A DNA stretch of 64,000 bases from positions 1 through 64,000 of the IMG/VR virus record IMGVR_UViG_3300042905_003904. One strand, given 5' to 3'. The stretch comes from a virus. The translations under genes were made by a program, and so were the position numbers. The notes under the pieces are model-generated. The model had not been told where the DNA came from. It saw only the letters and a list, made by a program, of their open reading frames with translations, and made no database searches. Below are positions 7,847 through 14,726 of this stretch, in pieces; the stretch's first letter is position 1; every line of letters begins with the position of its first letter.

Positions 7847-7860
7847 ATCTTAGTCTAAAC
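7837..7860 (-). promoter_or_regulatory. Hairpin enclosing the primase start codon
   Basis: On the primase strand the sequence is GTTTAGAC, TAAGATGT, GTCTAAAC: a perfect 8-bp stem whose 8-base loop contains the ATG. No good Shine-Dalgarno sequence is visible beside it. Such a structure could limit primase translation or be a protein-binding translational operator, as known for some T4 replication genes. Two further 10-base AT palindromes (7860-7869 and 7881-7890) lie just upstream. Confidence 0.5.
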
Positions 7861-7891
7861 TAAATTTAGAAGGAACTCACTTAAATTTAAC

Positions 7892-8041
7892 TCAGGAACT
7901 ACGAACGCACAGGCGGAACGAACCGGTCTCCAGATCCCACCACCAGTAGCCGCGCCCGATGACGTAGCCCCATGCGATTTTTACCCGCATGAGCCATCTA
8001 CGCCACCGAGGCCACGGTAAGAGTTTGGCGGGTGTCCACAT
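7892..8041 (-). CDS. Small tryptophan-rich protein at the end of the tail-fibre operon
   Basis: 49 aa from ATG 8041, six bases after the stop of the preceding gene. It starts MWTPAKLLPWPRWRRW and continues IGRGYWWWDLETG, giving many Trp and Arg residues. Composition matches the GC-rich island. No family is recognised. Evidence for coding is position and spacing only, so a chance frame in GC-rich DNA is possible. Confidence 0.35.
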   Translation of the reverse strand: MWTPAKLLPWPRWRRWLMRVKIAWGYVIGRGYWWWDLETGSFRLCVRSS

Positions 8042-8047
8042 CTGCGA

Positions 8048-8368
8048 TTACGGCTTCACCGTTGCGATGAACAGTGCTTCGAGGCCAGCCTTGATGTCTG
8101 TGCCGAGCAGTTTGAGCACGCGGGCTTCCACGTCGGCCTGAGTGTAGTCGCCTGCCGCGTCGTAGGCTGCACCTTCCCACAAGGTGATCTGCTTGTGGAA
8201 TGGATGAATGCGGGCGGTGGCGAGTTTCCGTTTTTCGCTGTCCACGGTAGTCACGTCGAGTTCCGTGAGCACGATTGGCTTCTGAACTCGCTCCTGAGCG
8301 GGCTCGTTGCCACGGGCGGGGCGATAGATTGTGGGTGGCTGGACTGTGACTGGTGTCTGTAGTTTCAT
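8048..8368 (-). CDS. Small tail-module protein, unrecognised
   Basis: 106 aa. It begins MKLQTPVTVQPPTIYRP and has a Pro- and Thr-rich first third followed by an acidic helical part ending with a TDIKAGLEALFIATVKP tail. Soluble, no cysteines. It follows the beta-solenoid fibre gene and shares its GC-rich codon use, so it may be a fibre chaperone or attachment protein; this is inferred from position. Confidence 0.6.
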   Translation of the reverse strand: MKLQTPVTVQPPTIYRPARGNEPAQERVQKPIVLTELDVTTVDSEKRKLATARIHPFHKQITLWEGAAYDAAGDYTQADVEARVLKLLGTDIKAGLEALFIATVKP

Positions 8369-8395
8369 GGTTGTTTTGGATTGAGGTTGCTGAAA

Positions 8396-10174
8396 TTATA
8401 GCAGGCCGGTGCCGAGGATGTCCATCTCGGGGAATTGCAGCGTGAGCGTGCCGGTGATGTAGGTGGACGTGGCGTAGTCGCGCCATGCGACGAATGCAGC
8501 GGCGTGCTGGCGGATGATGCCGTTGCCGGTGATGATGCCGCCGTTGTAGCTGCTGCCGTTGAACGATGCGTTGCCGGTGATGGTGCCGTAGTTGTAGCTG
8601 GAATCGTTGAAGATTGGATCGCCGTAGATGGTGCTGCCGTTGTAGCAGTAGCTGGAATCATTGAAGGTGCAGCTGCCGGTGATGGTGCCGTTGGCTCCGG
8701 TGTAGCTGTAATCGTTAAAGGTGCAGCTGCCGTAGATGTTGGCGTAGCCAGAGACGCCGTTGAAGCTGGTGTCGTTGAACGTGACGGTACCTGTAACGTT
8801 ACCAGCGTTGTAGCTGGAATCGTTGAGCGTGCAGTCTCCGGTGATTCCTCCACTGTTGAAGCTGGTGTCGTTGAACACCCAATTCTGACCAGCGGTATCA
8901 AACACCCATCCGGTTGTGTCCACATACCACCCCTCGTTCCACGCCAGTGTGAACTTGACTGGCGTGAGGCTGGTGAAGGTGACGGTGCCTGTGACGGTGC
9001 CTTGCTGTGGGCCGGTGCCACTAGTACTTCCCCCTTGCAATGCCGCGGAGTATTCAGCTTCGGTGAACGATGCGTTGCCGGTGATGTGGCCGTTGTATTC
9101 GTTGAAGCTGCTGTTGTTGAACACACAGTCTCCGGTGATGTAACCGGCGGAGCCGCCCCAAAGACCGTTGGTGCTGTAGTCGTTGAACTCGATAGTGGTG
9201 GCGTTTATCCGGTAATCTGTCGGGCAGCGGTTGTAGGTGGAGTCGTTGAAGGTGACAGTAGTCGCCGAGATAGCATAACTGTTGTAGCTGGTGTCGTTGA
9301 ACGTGCAGTTGCCGTAGATGGTGCCGGAGTTGTAACTGGAACCGTTGAACACCCATGCGAGTGTGCCAGTCCAGTAGGAGGCGTCCACATTCCATACTTC
9401 TGAGTTTGCCAGCGTAAAGGTGGCTCCGTTCGGGAAATCTACGGTGCCTGAGACTGTGCCCATCTGAGGGTTGAAGAATCCAGTGGTTGCAGTGGAGAAA
9501 GCCGTGTTGGTGAAGGTGGCGTTGCCGGTGATACTGCCGCCGTCAGCATTATAGCTGGAATCGTTGAACGTGCAGTTGCCTGTGAGAGGCCCCCAGTTGT
9601 AGCTGTTGTCGTTGAACGTGCAGTTGCCAGTGAAAGACACGCTGGTTGCCTTAAAGCTATTGTCGTTGAAGGTGGCGTCTCCTGTGAGAACGGCCCAATA
9701 CTCGATCATGCTAGTGTCGTTGAACACAAAGCTGGACGCAGCCAGCGTAACCTCCAGCTTGCTACTCCCATTCACCGTCACAGTCCCGAGCACGTCCGCA
9801 GAAGGAGTGCCTACCACCTTATACGGCCACGTCGAGAGTTGCGTGACGACTGCATCATCTCCGGTGACAGGAACCACATGCAGTTCGCAGGTCAGGTCGC
9901 TCGTCTCGGTGGAGATTGCGGCCTGACTCAGTTCAAACGTCGTTCCGTCCGTGATGCTCGCGACCGTGGTGCCGGTATCAATGCCGTCGCCAGTGATAGG
10001 GCGACCCACCACAAGGCCCGCCGTGCTGTCGCAGGTCACTTCGGTGTCGGTGTCAGTGACAGTCACGCCAGTCAGGGTGCCGGAAAAACCCTCAGTGAAG
10101 GCGGCGTCTGCCCACCAGTTTCCGAGGGTTTCCCAGTTTTGGTCAACTGAGTCTTTGAAGTAGCGTGTGGGCAT
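8396..10174 (-). CDS. Repetitive beta-solenoid tail fibre / adhesin
   Basis: 592 aa. After a unique head of about 150 residues, roughly seventeen copies of a degenerate [TVS]FN[DG]xSYN motif follow at irregular spacings of about 13-30 residues (TFNDSSYN, VFNDTSFN, SFNGSSYN), interleaved with GNxTG-type turns. Such Asn/Thr/Ser ladders are typical of right-handed beta-helix receptor-binding fibres. The C-terminus (TGTLTLQFPEMDILG) is non-repetitive. It follows the long tail-fibre gene by four bases. It likely binds a host surface polysaccharide or protein; the ligand is unknown. Confidence 0.75.
   Translation of the reverse strand: MPTRYFKDSVDQNWETLGNWWADAAFTEGFSGTLTGVTVTDTDTEVTCDSTAGLVVGRPITGDGIDTGTTVASITDGTTFELSQAAISTETSDLTCELHVVPVTGDDAVVTQLSTWPYKVVGTPSADVLGTVTVNGSSKLEVTLAASSFVFNDTSMIEYWAVLTGDATFNDNSFKATSVSFTGNCTFNDNSYNWGPLTGNCTFNDSSYNADGGSITGNATFTNTAFSTATTGFFNPQMGTVSGTVDFPNGATFTLANSEVWNVDASYWTGTLAWVFNGSSYNSGTIYGNCTFNDTSYNSYAISATTVTFNDSTYNRCPTDYRINATTIEFNDYSTNGLWGGSAGYITGDCVFNNSSFNEYNGHITGNASFTEAEYSAALQGGSTSGTGPQQGTVTGTVTFTSLTPVKFTLAWNEGWYVDTTGWVFDTAGQNWVFNDTSFNSGGITGDCTLNDSSYNAGNVTGTVTFNDTSFNGVSGYANIYGSCTFNDYSYTGANGTITGSCTFNDSSYCYNGSTIYGDPIFNDSSYNYGTITGNASFNGSSYNGGIITGNGIIRQHAAAFVAWRDYATSTYITGTLTLQFPEMDILGTGLL
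8500..9740 (-). repeat. DNA repeats encoding the FNDxSYN solenoid units
   Basis: Short degenerate repeats such as tcgttgaacgtgcagttgcc (plus strand) recur through the fibre gene. They could expand or contract by slippage or recombination and change fibre length. They are protein-coding repeats, not a CRISPR array, because spacings and sequences vary with the codons. Confidence 0.7.
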
Positions 10175-10177
10175 AAA

Positions 10178-11323
10178 TTAATCCACGAACTCCGTGAATC
10201 CTCCGATGAGTGAAACGAGGCACCACGCCCCGCCTATGTATTTGAGTTTGAAAACGTAAGACTTGTAAGCCGCGAGGGTCTTGGGGAAGGTTGCCGCACT
10301 GTCACTGGCCTGCTGGATGTCCGCATGGAAGTCCAGCGTGTGAGCACCGTCTGCCCACTGGACGGTCATGGTGATTTCAGAGACGCATTCCGCCGGGGTT
10401 CCGGTCGGCACCTGAAACGTGGTGTTCCCGCTCATATAGCCGTATTGCGTCCCGCCGTTGGCGAGGCTCAAAGTGACATTTCCGGTGAGTTCACCAATCG
10501 AATACGCTCCGACCGGCTTCTGCCCACGAGACCACACCGCAGCACCGGTGGAAGCATCCAAGCAGTAATATGGAGTTCCGTCCGCCATTTCCCACGTCGT
10601 GTCCGTGGTGAAGCCGAGCGTTTCGTCGTCGGTAACGGTAGGGGCAACGGGGGCGTAGAGGACTTTGCGAACCGTCGTGCTATTGTCCGAGAGGACGAAC
10701 AAGTAGCCATTTGCAAACTTATACTCGTAGCCCACCGAGCAAATAATGGAGAATCCTGCGGTGCCAGCGATGCCTTTGTCCGGCGTGGACTGCTGGAATT
10801 TGGAGCCGTTGAACAGATTGACGATTGCGTTCTCGTCCATCGTGCCGCCCGCGAGGGGGAGCTTGGTGGCATCGGTGGCAGGCGCAGCAGTCGTGAGGGT
10901 GCTGCGCCACTTGGACGTGACTGCATTCCAGACGAACAGCACGTCGAGCCGGTCGGTCGAGACGGTCGTGGTCGGCAGGGCGGCTGCACCATTCTCGAAG
11001 GATGCGCCCCATGTGATGGCCCGTGCCGCCGTGCCCTTGACGGAAATCCAAAGTGCCTGCCCGTTCGTCGGCGTTCCGCTGAGATTGTCGGTGAAGGATG
11101 TAATGTCCACCGCCTGCGCCGTGAGATCGTAGCGATCCACGTTGTCGGTGTTGATCGTCGGAGTGGCCGAGGAAGTCGTGGAGCCGATGCGCGGGGTGAT
11201 GCGCTTGTTCGTGAGGATCGTTGTGCCCGACGCAGATATTCCGCCGATACTTGACAAGGCTGCTGAGGCGGTCGACGACCTCATAAAGAGATCAATGTCA
11301 TTACTAACAACCACATTACTCAT
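10178..11323 (-). CDS. Tail fibre with conserved N-terminal anchor
   Basis: 381 aa. The first ~30 residues (NDIDLFMRSSTASAALSSIG) are AT-rich native-looking sequence shared with the gene at 14667; the remainder is GC-rich. Residues to about 150 are paralogous to the whole 14667 product (IGSTTSSATPTINTDNVD, AARAITWGA, STDRLDVLFVWN). The rest is beta-rich Gly/Thr/Ser sequence. It heads the second tail-fibre module. I infer that the N-terminus attaches to the baseplate or a proximal fibre and that the distal part is an exchangeable receptor-binding region. Confidence 0.75.
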   Translation of the reverse strand: MSNVVVSNDIDLFMRSSTASAALSSIGGISASGTTILTNKRITPRIGSTTSSATPTINTDNVDRYDLTAQAVDITSFTDNLSGTPTNGQALWISVKGTAARAITWGASFENGAAALPTTTVSTDRLDVLFVWNAVTSKWRSTLTTAAPATDATKLPLAGGTMDENAIVNLFNGSKFQQSTPDKGIAGTAGFSIICSVGYEYKFANGYLFVLSDNSTTVRKVLYAPVAPTVTDDETLGFTTDTTWEMADGTPYYCLDASTGAAVWSRGQKPVGAYSIGELTGNVTLSLANGGTQYGYMSGNTTFQVPTGTPAECVSEITMTVQWADGAHTLDFHADIQQASDSAATFPKTLAAYKSYVFKLKYIGGAWCLVSLIGGFTEFVD

Positions 11324-11360
11324 TGGGAAGGTCCTCCAATATCAAATTTGTTTGCATCTA

Positions 11361-11416
11361 TTATTACTTAGGTGGTCGTTGGTCAAAACCCCCAAGCACT
11401 TTTCACTCGTTCGTCG
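11361..11416. repeat. Copy of the 14671-14726 module boundary
   Basis: Bases 11381-11416 match 14691-14726 with one mismatch, and 11361-11372 match 14671-14682. The repeat carries the last codons (DERVKSAWGF-stop) of the gene at 14693 plus the late-promoter-like element. It marks the junction where the second tail-fibre module begins. Confidence 0.85.
11364..11371 (-). promoter_or_regulatory. Candidate late promoter, CTAAGTAA
   Basis: CTAAGTAATAATA on the minus strand, about 40 bases upstream of the tail-fibre start at 11323 with a GGAGG ribosome site between. The same element in the same context precedes the paralogous gene at 14667. Confidence 0.45.
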
Positions 11417-11496
11417 TTGCGAGTTCCTTTGCCGCCCCCCCCGACGGCAAGCGTCGCCGAGGATGTAGCGGGTGGCTTGGGTTCGTTCGTGGATGG

Positions 11497-12282
11497 TCAT
11501 CGGAAGAAACGGAAAAAGTTGGTGGTGTTTCCTGCGGGCGGAGGAGCGGTCGGCGAGTTGAAATACGGGCGCTGGACCAGCGGGACGAGCGGGGACGCGC
11601 CGAAATACATCCGGCGAATCTCATTGGCTGTCAGCACGCGGTTATACAGGCGGAGGTCGTCCAATTTTCCATTCCACCCATTTCCGCCGGACCATTTGCC
11701 GATGTAGGCGGTGCCTGTGCGCGTAGTTACAACAGTGTGAGCGACTGATCCAGCAGGCAATCCGTCAAAGTAAAAAAACTCCGTCGCGCCATTATAAACC
11801 CACACGGCGTGATGCCACCCGCCGTCGTCGATGTTTGTGAGAGCATTTCCGCGCGCGCCTGCGCCAAACGTGGATGCGTATAGCGTTTTAAACCCCCCTG
11901 AATCCTGAACGCCGACCGTCCACAAATCCACGCCTGACGATGCGCCGCCCCACGCGAATAGAAAACGAGTGCTTGAAGCAGTTGGGGCGCACGTAAACCA
12001 CACAGAGAGACTGCGCGCTCCGCTGCCTGTTGGGAATCCTAGGTCATTTCCCGACGCGAAGCTGCTAGAAGAACCATTTAGCCTCACACTCGCGCCGACG
12101 CGTCCGCTTGCCCACGGCAGAGAACTGCCGGTGAAGTTGTTTCGTCCTCCGTAATCCAGCAGCCGGTTGCCTGTCAGTCCAGCACTAGGGCACCAAAGCC
12201 CCACCAGCCCGCGCCACAATTCTGGATACGCCGATTCACTTGCGTTCTGTGCGATGCCTGCGCTGTAGCCGTATTCGTCCAT
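11497..12282 (-). CDS. LamG (concanavalin-like) adhesin, copy 2
   Basis: 261 aa. Middle residues show the LamG jelly-roll pattern: SLSVWFTC, DDGGWHHAVWVYNG, FYFDGLPAG, and a closing GKLDDLRLYNRVLTANEI. The C-terminal tail (LVQRPYFNSP, NTTNFFRFFR) and N-terminus (DEYGYSAGIAQNASES) are almost identical to the copy at 12502, while the binding core has diverged. It probably binds host surface glycans as part of the adsorption apparatus. TAATG coupling to the 41-aa gene upstream. Confidence 0.8.
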   Translation of the reverse strand: MDEYGYSAGIAQNASESAYPELWRGLVGLWCPSAGLTGNRLLDYGGRNNFTGSSLPWASGRVGASVRLNGSSSSFASGNDLGFPTGSGARSLSVWFTCAPTASSTRFLFAWGGASSGVDLWTVGVQDSGGFKTLYASTFGAGARGNALTNIDDGGWHHAVWVYNGATEFFYFDGLPAGSVAHTVVTTRTGTAYIGKWSGGNGWNGKLDDLRLYNRVLTANEIRRMYFGASPLVPLVQRPYFNSPTAPPPAGNTTNFFRFFR

Positions 12283-12407
12283 TACCGGAGGTCGCCGAAC
12301 CGGGTGCGATATTGCAGGCTGTTGCCTGCGCTGGCATGAAGCGCGATGCGATCCTGCTGCTCTTTTTTTAGCCGGTCAAATTCTTCGGAATGGTCAGGCT
12401 CGCTCAT
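12282..12407 (-). CDS. 41-aa composite protein with duplicated C-terminus
   Basis: From ATG 12407: MSEPDHSEEFDRLKKEQQD, then RIALHASAGNSLQYRTRFG. The second half copies the C-terminus of the 167-aa protein at 13288-13791 (ALHASAGNSLKYRTRFGDLR), whereas the first half is charged and unrelated. It overlaps both neighbours by start-stop coupling. It may be a remnant of a duplicated gene kept because it couples translation to the LamG gene. Confidence 0.5.
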   Translation of the reverse strand: MSEPDHSEEFDRLKKEQQDRIALHASAGNSLQYRTRFGDLR

Positions 12408-12487
12408 TTCAGCGCAAGTAAGAGCGCCACGCACGCGATGATGCCGAGGATGTAGCGGGCGGCTTGGGTTCGTTCGTGGATGGTCAT
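12404..12487 (-). CDS. 27-aa single-pass membrane peptide
   Basis: MTIHERTQAARYILGIIACV followed by ALLLALK: a short polar start and one hydrophobic helix of about 14-16 residues. The stop overlaps the next start (ATGA). A truncated second copy exists at 11342-11500, showing the unit was duplicated. Function unknown; a membrane-disrupting or holin-accessory peptide is possible. Confidence 0.45.
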   Translation of the reverse strand: MTIHERTQAARYILGIIACVALLLALK

Positions 12488-12501
12488 GGGTGTGTGGTGA
12501 A

Positions 12502-13287
12502 TCATCTGAAGAATCGGAAAAAGTTGGTGGTGTTTCCTGCGGGCGGAGGAGCGGACGGGGAGTTGAAATACGGGCGCTGGATCAGCGGGACGAGCGGGGA
12601 TGCGCCCTTGAAAGACTGCATGATTTCGGGGGCGGAGAGGGTGCGCTGGTAAACGCGGATGTCATCCATGTCTCCGGTGAAACTTCTTCCGGCTGAGCTG
12701 GCGTAATCATACCCCAACACCAGCGGGTCATTTGCTGGCACGGTCGCGGTGTTTGGAGGCGTGTTGTATGCGTTGGCCGCCCTGAGTGTGCCGTTGATGT
12801 AGATTTTTTTCCCGGCATTGCTCAAAGTCACCGCCACATGAGCCCATTGTCCAACGGTCGGCACGAAGCCGGAATCCAAGCTGTTGAAAAGGTTGGTCAT
12901 GTACTCCAACCCTGTCGCCATTCGGATCGCGAATGGGTAGCCATAATATCCGGTGTCGCATGAAATCAGACCGCATACGGCCGGCATTGTTGCAGTTGGG
13001 CGGAACCAAAGCATCACGGTGAAATTGTTTACCGAGATTTTGTTGCGCAGCGACAACGGCAAATGCACGTAGTTAGGCGCAGTGAAACTCAACGTTTTGC
13101 CACGATTCGTGCTTGTCCGCTTGGTGCCGCTCATTGCGTAGCTGGTCTCGCCACCGCTTAAATCCATAAGCCTCCAGCCCGGCTGCGCGCTTGGAACAAA
13201 CAGGCCCACGAGATTGCGCCACAAATCGGGATACTCCGATTCGCTGGCGTTCCGCGCGATGCCTGCGCTGTATCCGTATTCGTTCAT
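12502..13287 (-). CDS. LamG (concanavalin-like) adhesin, copy 1
   Basis: 261 aa, the same length as copy 2. LamG features: NNFTVMLWFRP, VGQWAHVAVTLSNAGKKIYI, DMDDIRVYQRTLSAPEI. N-terminus NEYGYSAGIARNASESEYPD and C-terminus match copy 2; the centre differs. Conserved ends with a divergent core suggest diversification of receptor binding after duplication. It follows the 167-aa gene by TAA directly abutting ATG. Confidence 0.8.
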   Translation of the reverse strand: MNEYGYSAGIARNASESEYPDLWRNLVGLFVPSAQPGWRLMDLSGGETSYAMSGTKRTSTNRGKTLSFTAPNYVHLPLSLRNKISVNNFTVMLWFRPTATMPAVCGLISCDTGYYGYPFAIRMATGLEYMTNLFNSLDSGFVPTVGQWAHVAVTLSNAGKKIYINGTLRAANAYNTPPNTATVPANDPLVLGYDYASSAGRSFTGDMDDIRVYQRTLSAPEIMQSFKGASPLVPLIQRPYFNSPSAPPPAGNTTNFFRFFR

Positions 13288-13791
13288 TTACCGGAGGTCT
13301 CCGAACCGGGTGCGATATTTCAGGCTGTTGCCTGCGCTGGCATGAAGCGCGATGCCGCTGTAATTCAGCACGACGGCGACGATCTTCTGAGGCGGTCGGA
13401 TGATGGTTAGCTTGCAGGTCTGCGTAGTGCTCTGCGCTTGGAATTGCGGCGTCGCAGCGCCAATCCACGGCGGTGCCACGGTGCCGGGTGCCGTCGAGAA
13501 TGTGTAGGCGGCATCGCTCGCGCCGACTGTCGGCGGGCCAAACTCATAGTTGGTGCCGTCAAGTGAACCAGCGATCCAGAGATACACGCACTTGTCGTTC
13601 GCAACGGTGCCGGTCGTGAGGGACACGGTGAGCAGGAAGTCCACACTCTCTGGCGTGTTGTGGTTCGCGTCGAGCAGGCTGATTTCCGTGGATTGCCTCC
13701 CCGCCGTCGCGGAGGACGCCAGCGAGTTGAGCGTGATGGTCGCGGTGGATACCGCCGCGCCGATGTTGTAGCTGAATGTGGTGGGGTGCAT
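13288..13791 (-). CDS. Tail-module protein, unrecognised beta-rich
   Basis: 167 aa, starting MHPTTFSYNIGAAVSTATIT. Beta-rich, Thr/Ser/Ala-rich, with YLWIAGSLDGTNYE in the middle, resembling small head-tail or fibre-linked proteins of tailed phages. Its last 20 residues recur in the 41-aa product at 12282-12407. It is GC-rich and lies between the small 120-aa gene and the first LamG gene, so an adsorption or tail role is inferred. Confidence 0.6.
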   Translation of the reverse strand: MHPTTFSYNIGAAVSTATITLNSLASSATAGRQSTEISLLDANHNTPESVDFLLTVSLTTGTVANDKCVYLWIAGSLDGTNYEFGPPTVGASDAAYTFSTAPGTVAPPWIGAATPQFQAQSTTQTCKLTIIRPPQKIVAVVLNYSGIALHASAGNSLKYRTRFGDLR

Positions 13792-13794
13792 AGA

Positions 13795-14157
13795 TTAAGA
13801 TTGGTTTGCGCGGTCAATGTCTGCGAAGTCCGGTGCCCGCTCGAAGCCGAGCGCCTGCCAGCGGGGTTTCTGGACGGTGCCGAGGGCGTTGATTGCGGCG
13901 AGGTCGTCTGCCGTGATCACGCCGCCTGTCACAAGCTGGCCGAATACGGCCTGCGTGAGCGGGTCGAGCACGTCAATCCGATCGAAGTCAGGGTCGGCCA
14001 CGTAAGCCGGGATTGCTGCGGAAACGGCGGCGAGCTTGCCGAGGCCGAGCAGCGCGATTTTGATGCTGCGACGAGGGATGAGTCCAGCCGGAGCCGGGAC
14101 GAGTCGGAAGAAGTCCGCATCTTTCGCGGCTTCGGATTTGAGTAGGGTGTAGTCCAT
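13795..14157 (-). CDS. Small tail-module protein, unrecognised
   Basis: 120 aa. It begins MDYTLLKSEAAKDADFFRLV; the first codons are AT-rich and the rest GC-rich. Helical, Ala/Leu-rich, with a hydrophobic stretch IKIALLGLGKLAAVSAAI that is more likely a buried helix than a membrane span. No family recognised. Three bases separate it from the next gene; it is part of the first tail-fibre module. Confidence 0.55.
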   Translation of the reverse strand: MDYTLLKSEAAKDADFFRLVPAPAGLIPRRSIKIALLGLGKLAAVSAAIPAYVADPDFDRIDVLDPLTQAVFGQLVTGGVITADDLAAINALGTVQKPRWQALGFERAPDFADIDRANQS

Positions 14158-14163
14158 AGTGTT

Positions 14164-14667
14164 TTAGCCGGAGGCCATGCAGCGCCATTTCGAGGTGACG
14201 GTGTTCCAAATGAATGCCACGTCGAGCCGGTCGGTCGTGACGGTGGTGGTCGGTAGCGCAACCGCCCCCGCTTCAAACGTCGCGCCCCAAGTGATTGCCC
14301 GCGCAGCCGTGCCCGTGATGGCTATCCAGAGCGTCTGCCCCTCCGTAGGGGCGCCGCTCATCCCGAAGCTGGTAATGTCCACCGCCTGCGCGGTTAGGCT
14401 GTAAAAGTCCACGTTGTCCGTGTTGATCGTTGGCGTGGCCGAGGAAGTCGTGGAGCCGATGCGCAGGGTGATGCGCTTGTTCGTGAGTGTTGCCGCGGTG
14501 CTGGCTTCAAGCTTGGCTGCAAGTGCAGCGGCGATGTCCGTGCCAGCCGGATCAACATCAGCAGCCTGGGCGGAGGCTGATAGTCCACCAATACTTGACA
14601 AGGCCTCTGAGGCTGTAGAAGACCTCAAAAAGAGATCAACATCATTACTAATAACAACATCACTCAT
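14164..14667 (-). CDS. Short tail-fibre paralogue (anchor domain only)
   Basis: 167 aa. The N-terminus NDVDLFLRSSTASEALSSIG and body match the first ~150 residues of the 381-aa fibre at 10178-11323, then it ends at TSKWRCMASG. Base composition changes abruptly from AT-rich to GC-rich near codon 30, inside the gene. It may be a proximal connector that the distal proteins of the module extend, or a fibre shortened by recombination. Confidence 0.7.
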   Translation of the reverse strand: MSDVVISNDVDLFLRSSTASEALSSIGGLSASAQAADVDPAGTDIAAALAAKLEASTAATLTNKRITLRIGSTTSSATPTINTDNVDFYSLTAQAVDITSFGMSGAPTEGQTLWIAITGTAARAITWGATFEAGAVALPTTTVTTDRLDVAFIWNTVTSKWRCMASG

Positions 14668-14681
14668 TACTTATTACTTAG
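14667..14681 (-). promoter_or_regulatory. Candidate late promoter, CTAAGTAATAAGTAA
   Basis: Two overlapping TAAGTA elements lie directly before the ATG at 14667 on the minus strand. The outer copy (14674-14681) is the more plausible promoter core. The same block precedes the paralogous gene at 11323. Confidence 0.45.
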
Positions 14682-14726
14682 GCTACTGCAGGTCAAAATC
14701 CCCAAGCACTTTTCACTCGTTCGTCG
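14671..14726. repeat. Module boundary repeated at 11361-11416
   Basis: This is the apparent original copy, because here it encodes the genuine C-terminus of the 294-aa protein at 14693-15577. The second copy at 11361-11416 starts the second tail-fibre module. Confidence 0.85.

Larger units (their letters stand above)
11342..11500 (-). pseudogene. Truncated copy of the small membrane protein of 12404-12487
   Basis: The ATG overlaps the LamG stop as ATGA. The first residues MTIHERTQATRYILG match MTIHERTQAARYILG of the intact 27-aa protein at 12404, but its hydrophobic half is lost and the frame continues through an eight-base C/G run (11435-11442) into the repeated module boundary. It is best read as a remnant left by recombination. 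Confidence 0.65.

Noticed and set aside
7998-8486. 162-codon minus-strand frame overlapping the 106-aa gene at 8048
   Set aside because: His/Arg-rich out-of-frame reading of GC-rich coding sequence; the 8048-8368 frame has better spacing and composition.
8435-9403. Long open frame on the plus strand (and another, 8365-9126, on the minus strand) across the fibre gene
   Set aside because: They exist because the repeat unit and GC-rich codons of the solenoid gene suppress stops in several frames; their products are low-complexity and lack ribosome sites.
8500-9740. Repeated short sequences considered as a CRISPR array
   Set aside because: Repeats are in frame, degenerate and irregularly spaced, and encode the FNDxSYN motif; there are no unique spacers of even length.
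10325-11254. 309-codon plus-strand frame opposite the tail-fibre gene
   Set aside because: The minus-strand frame has a sensible start, anchor motif and paralogue at 14667; the opposite frame is Arg/Gly-rich shadow sequence of a GC-rich gene.
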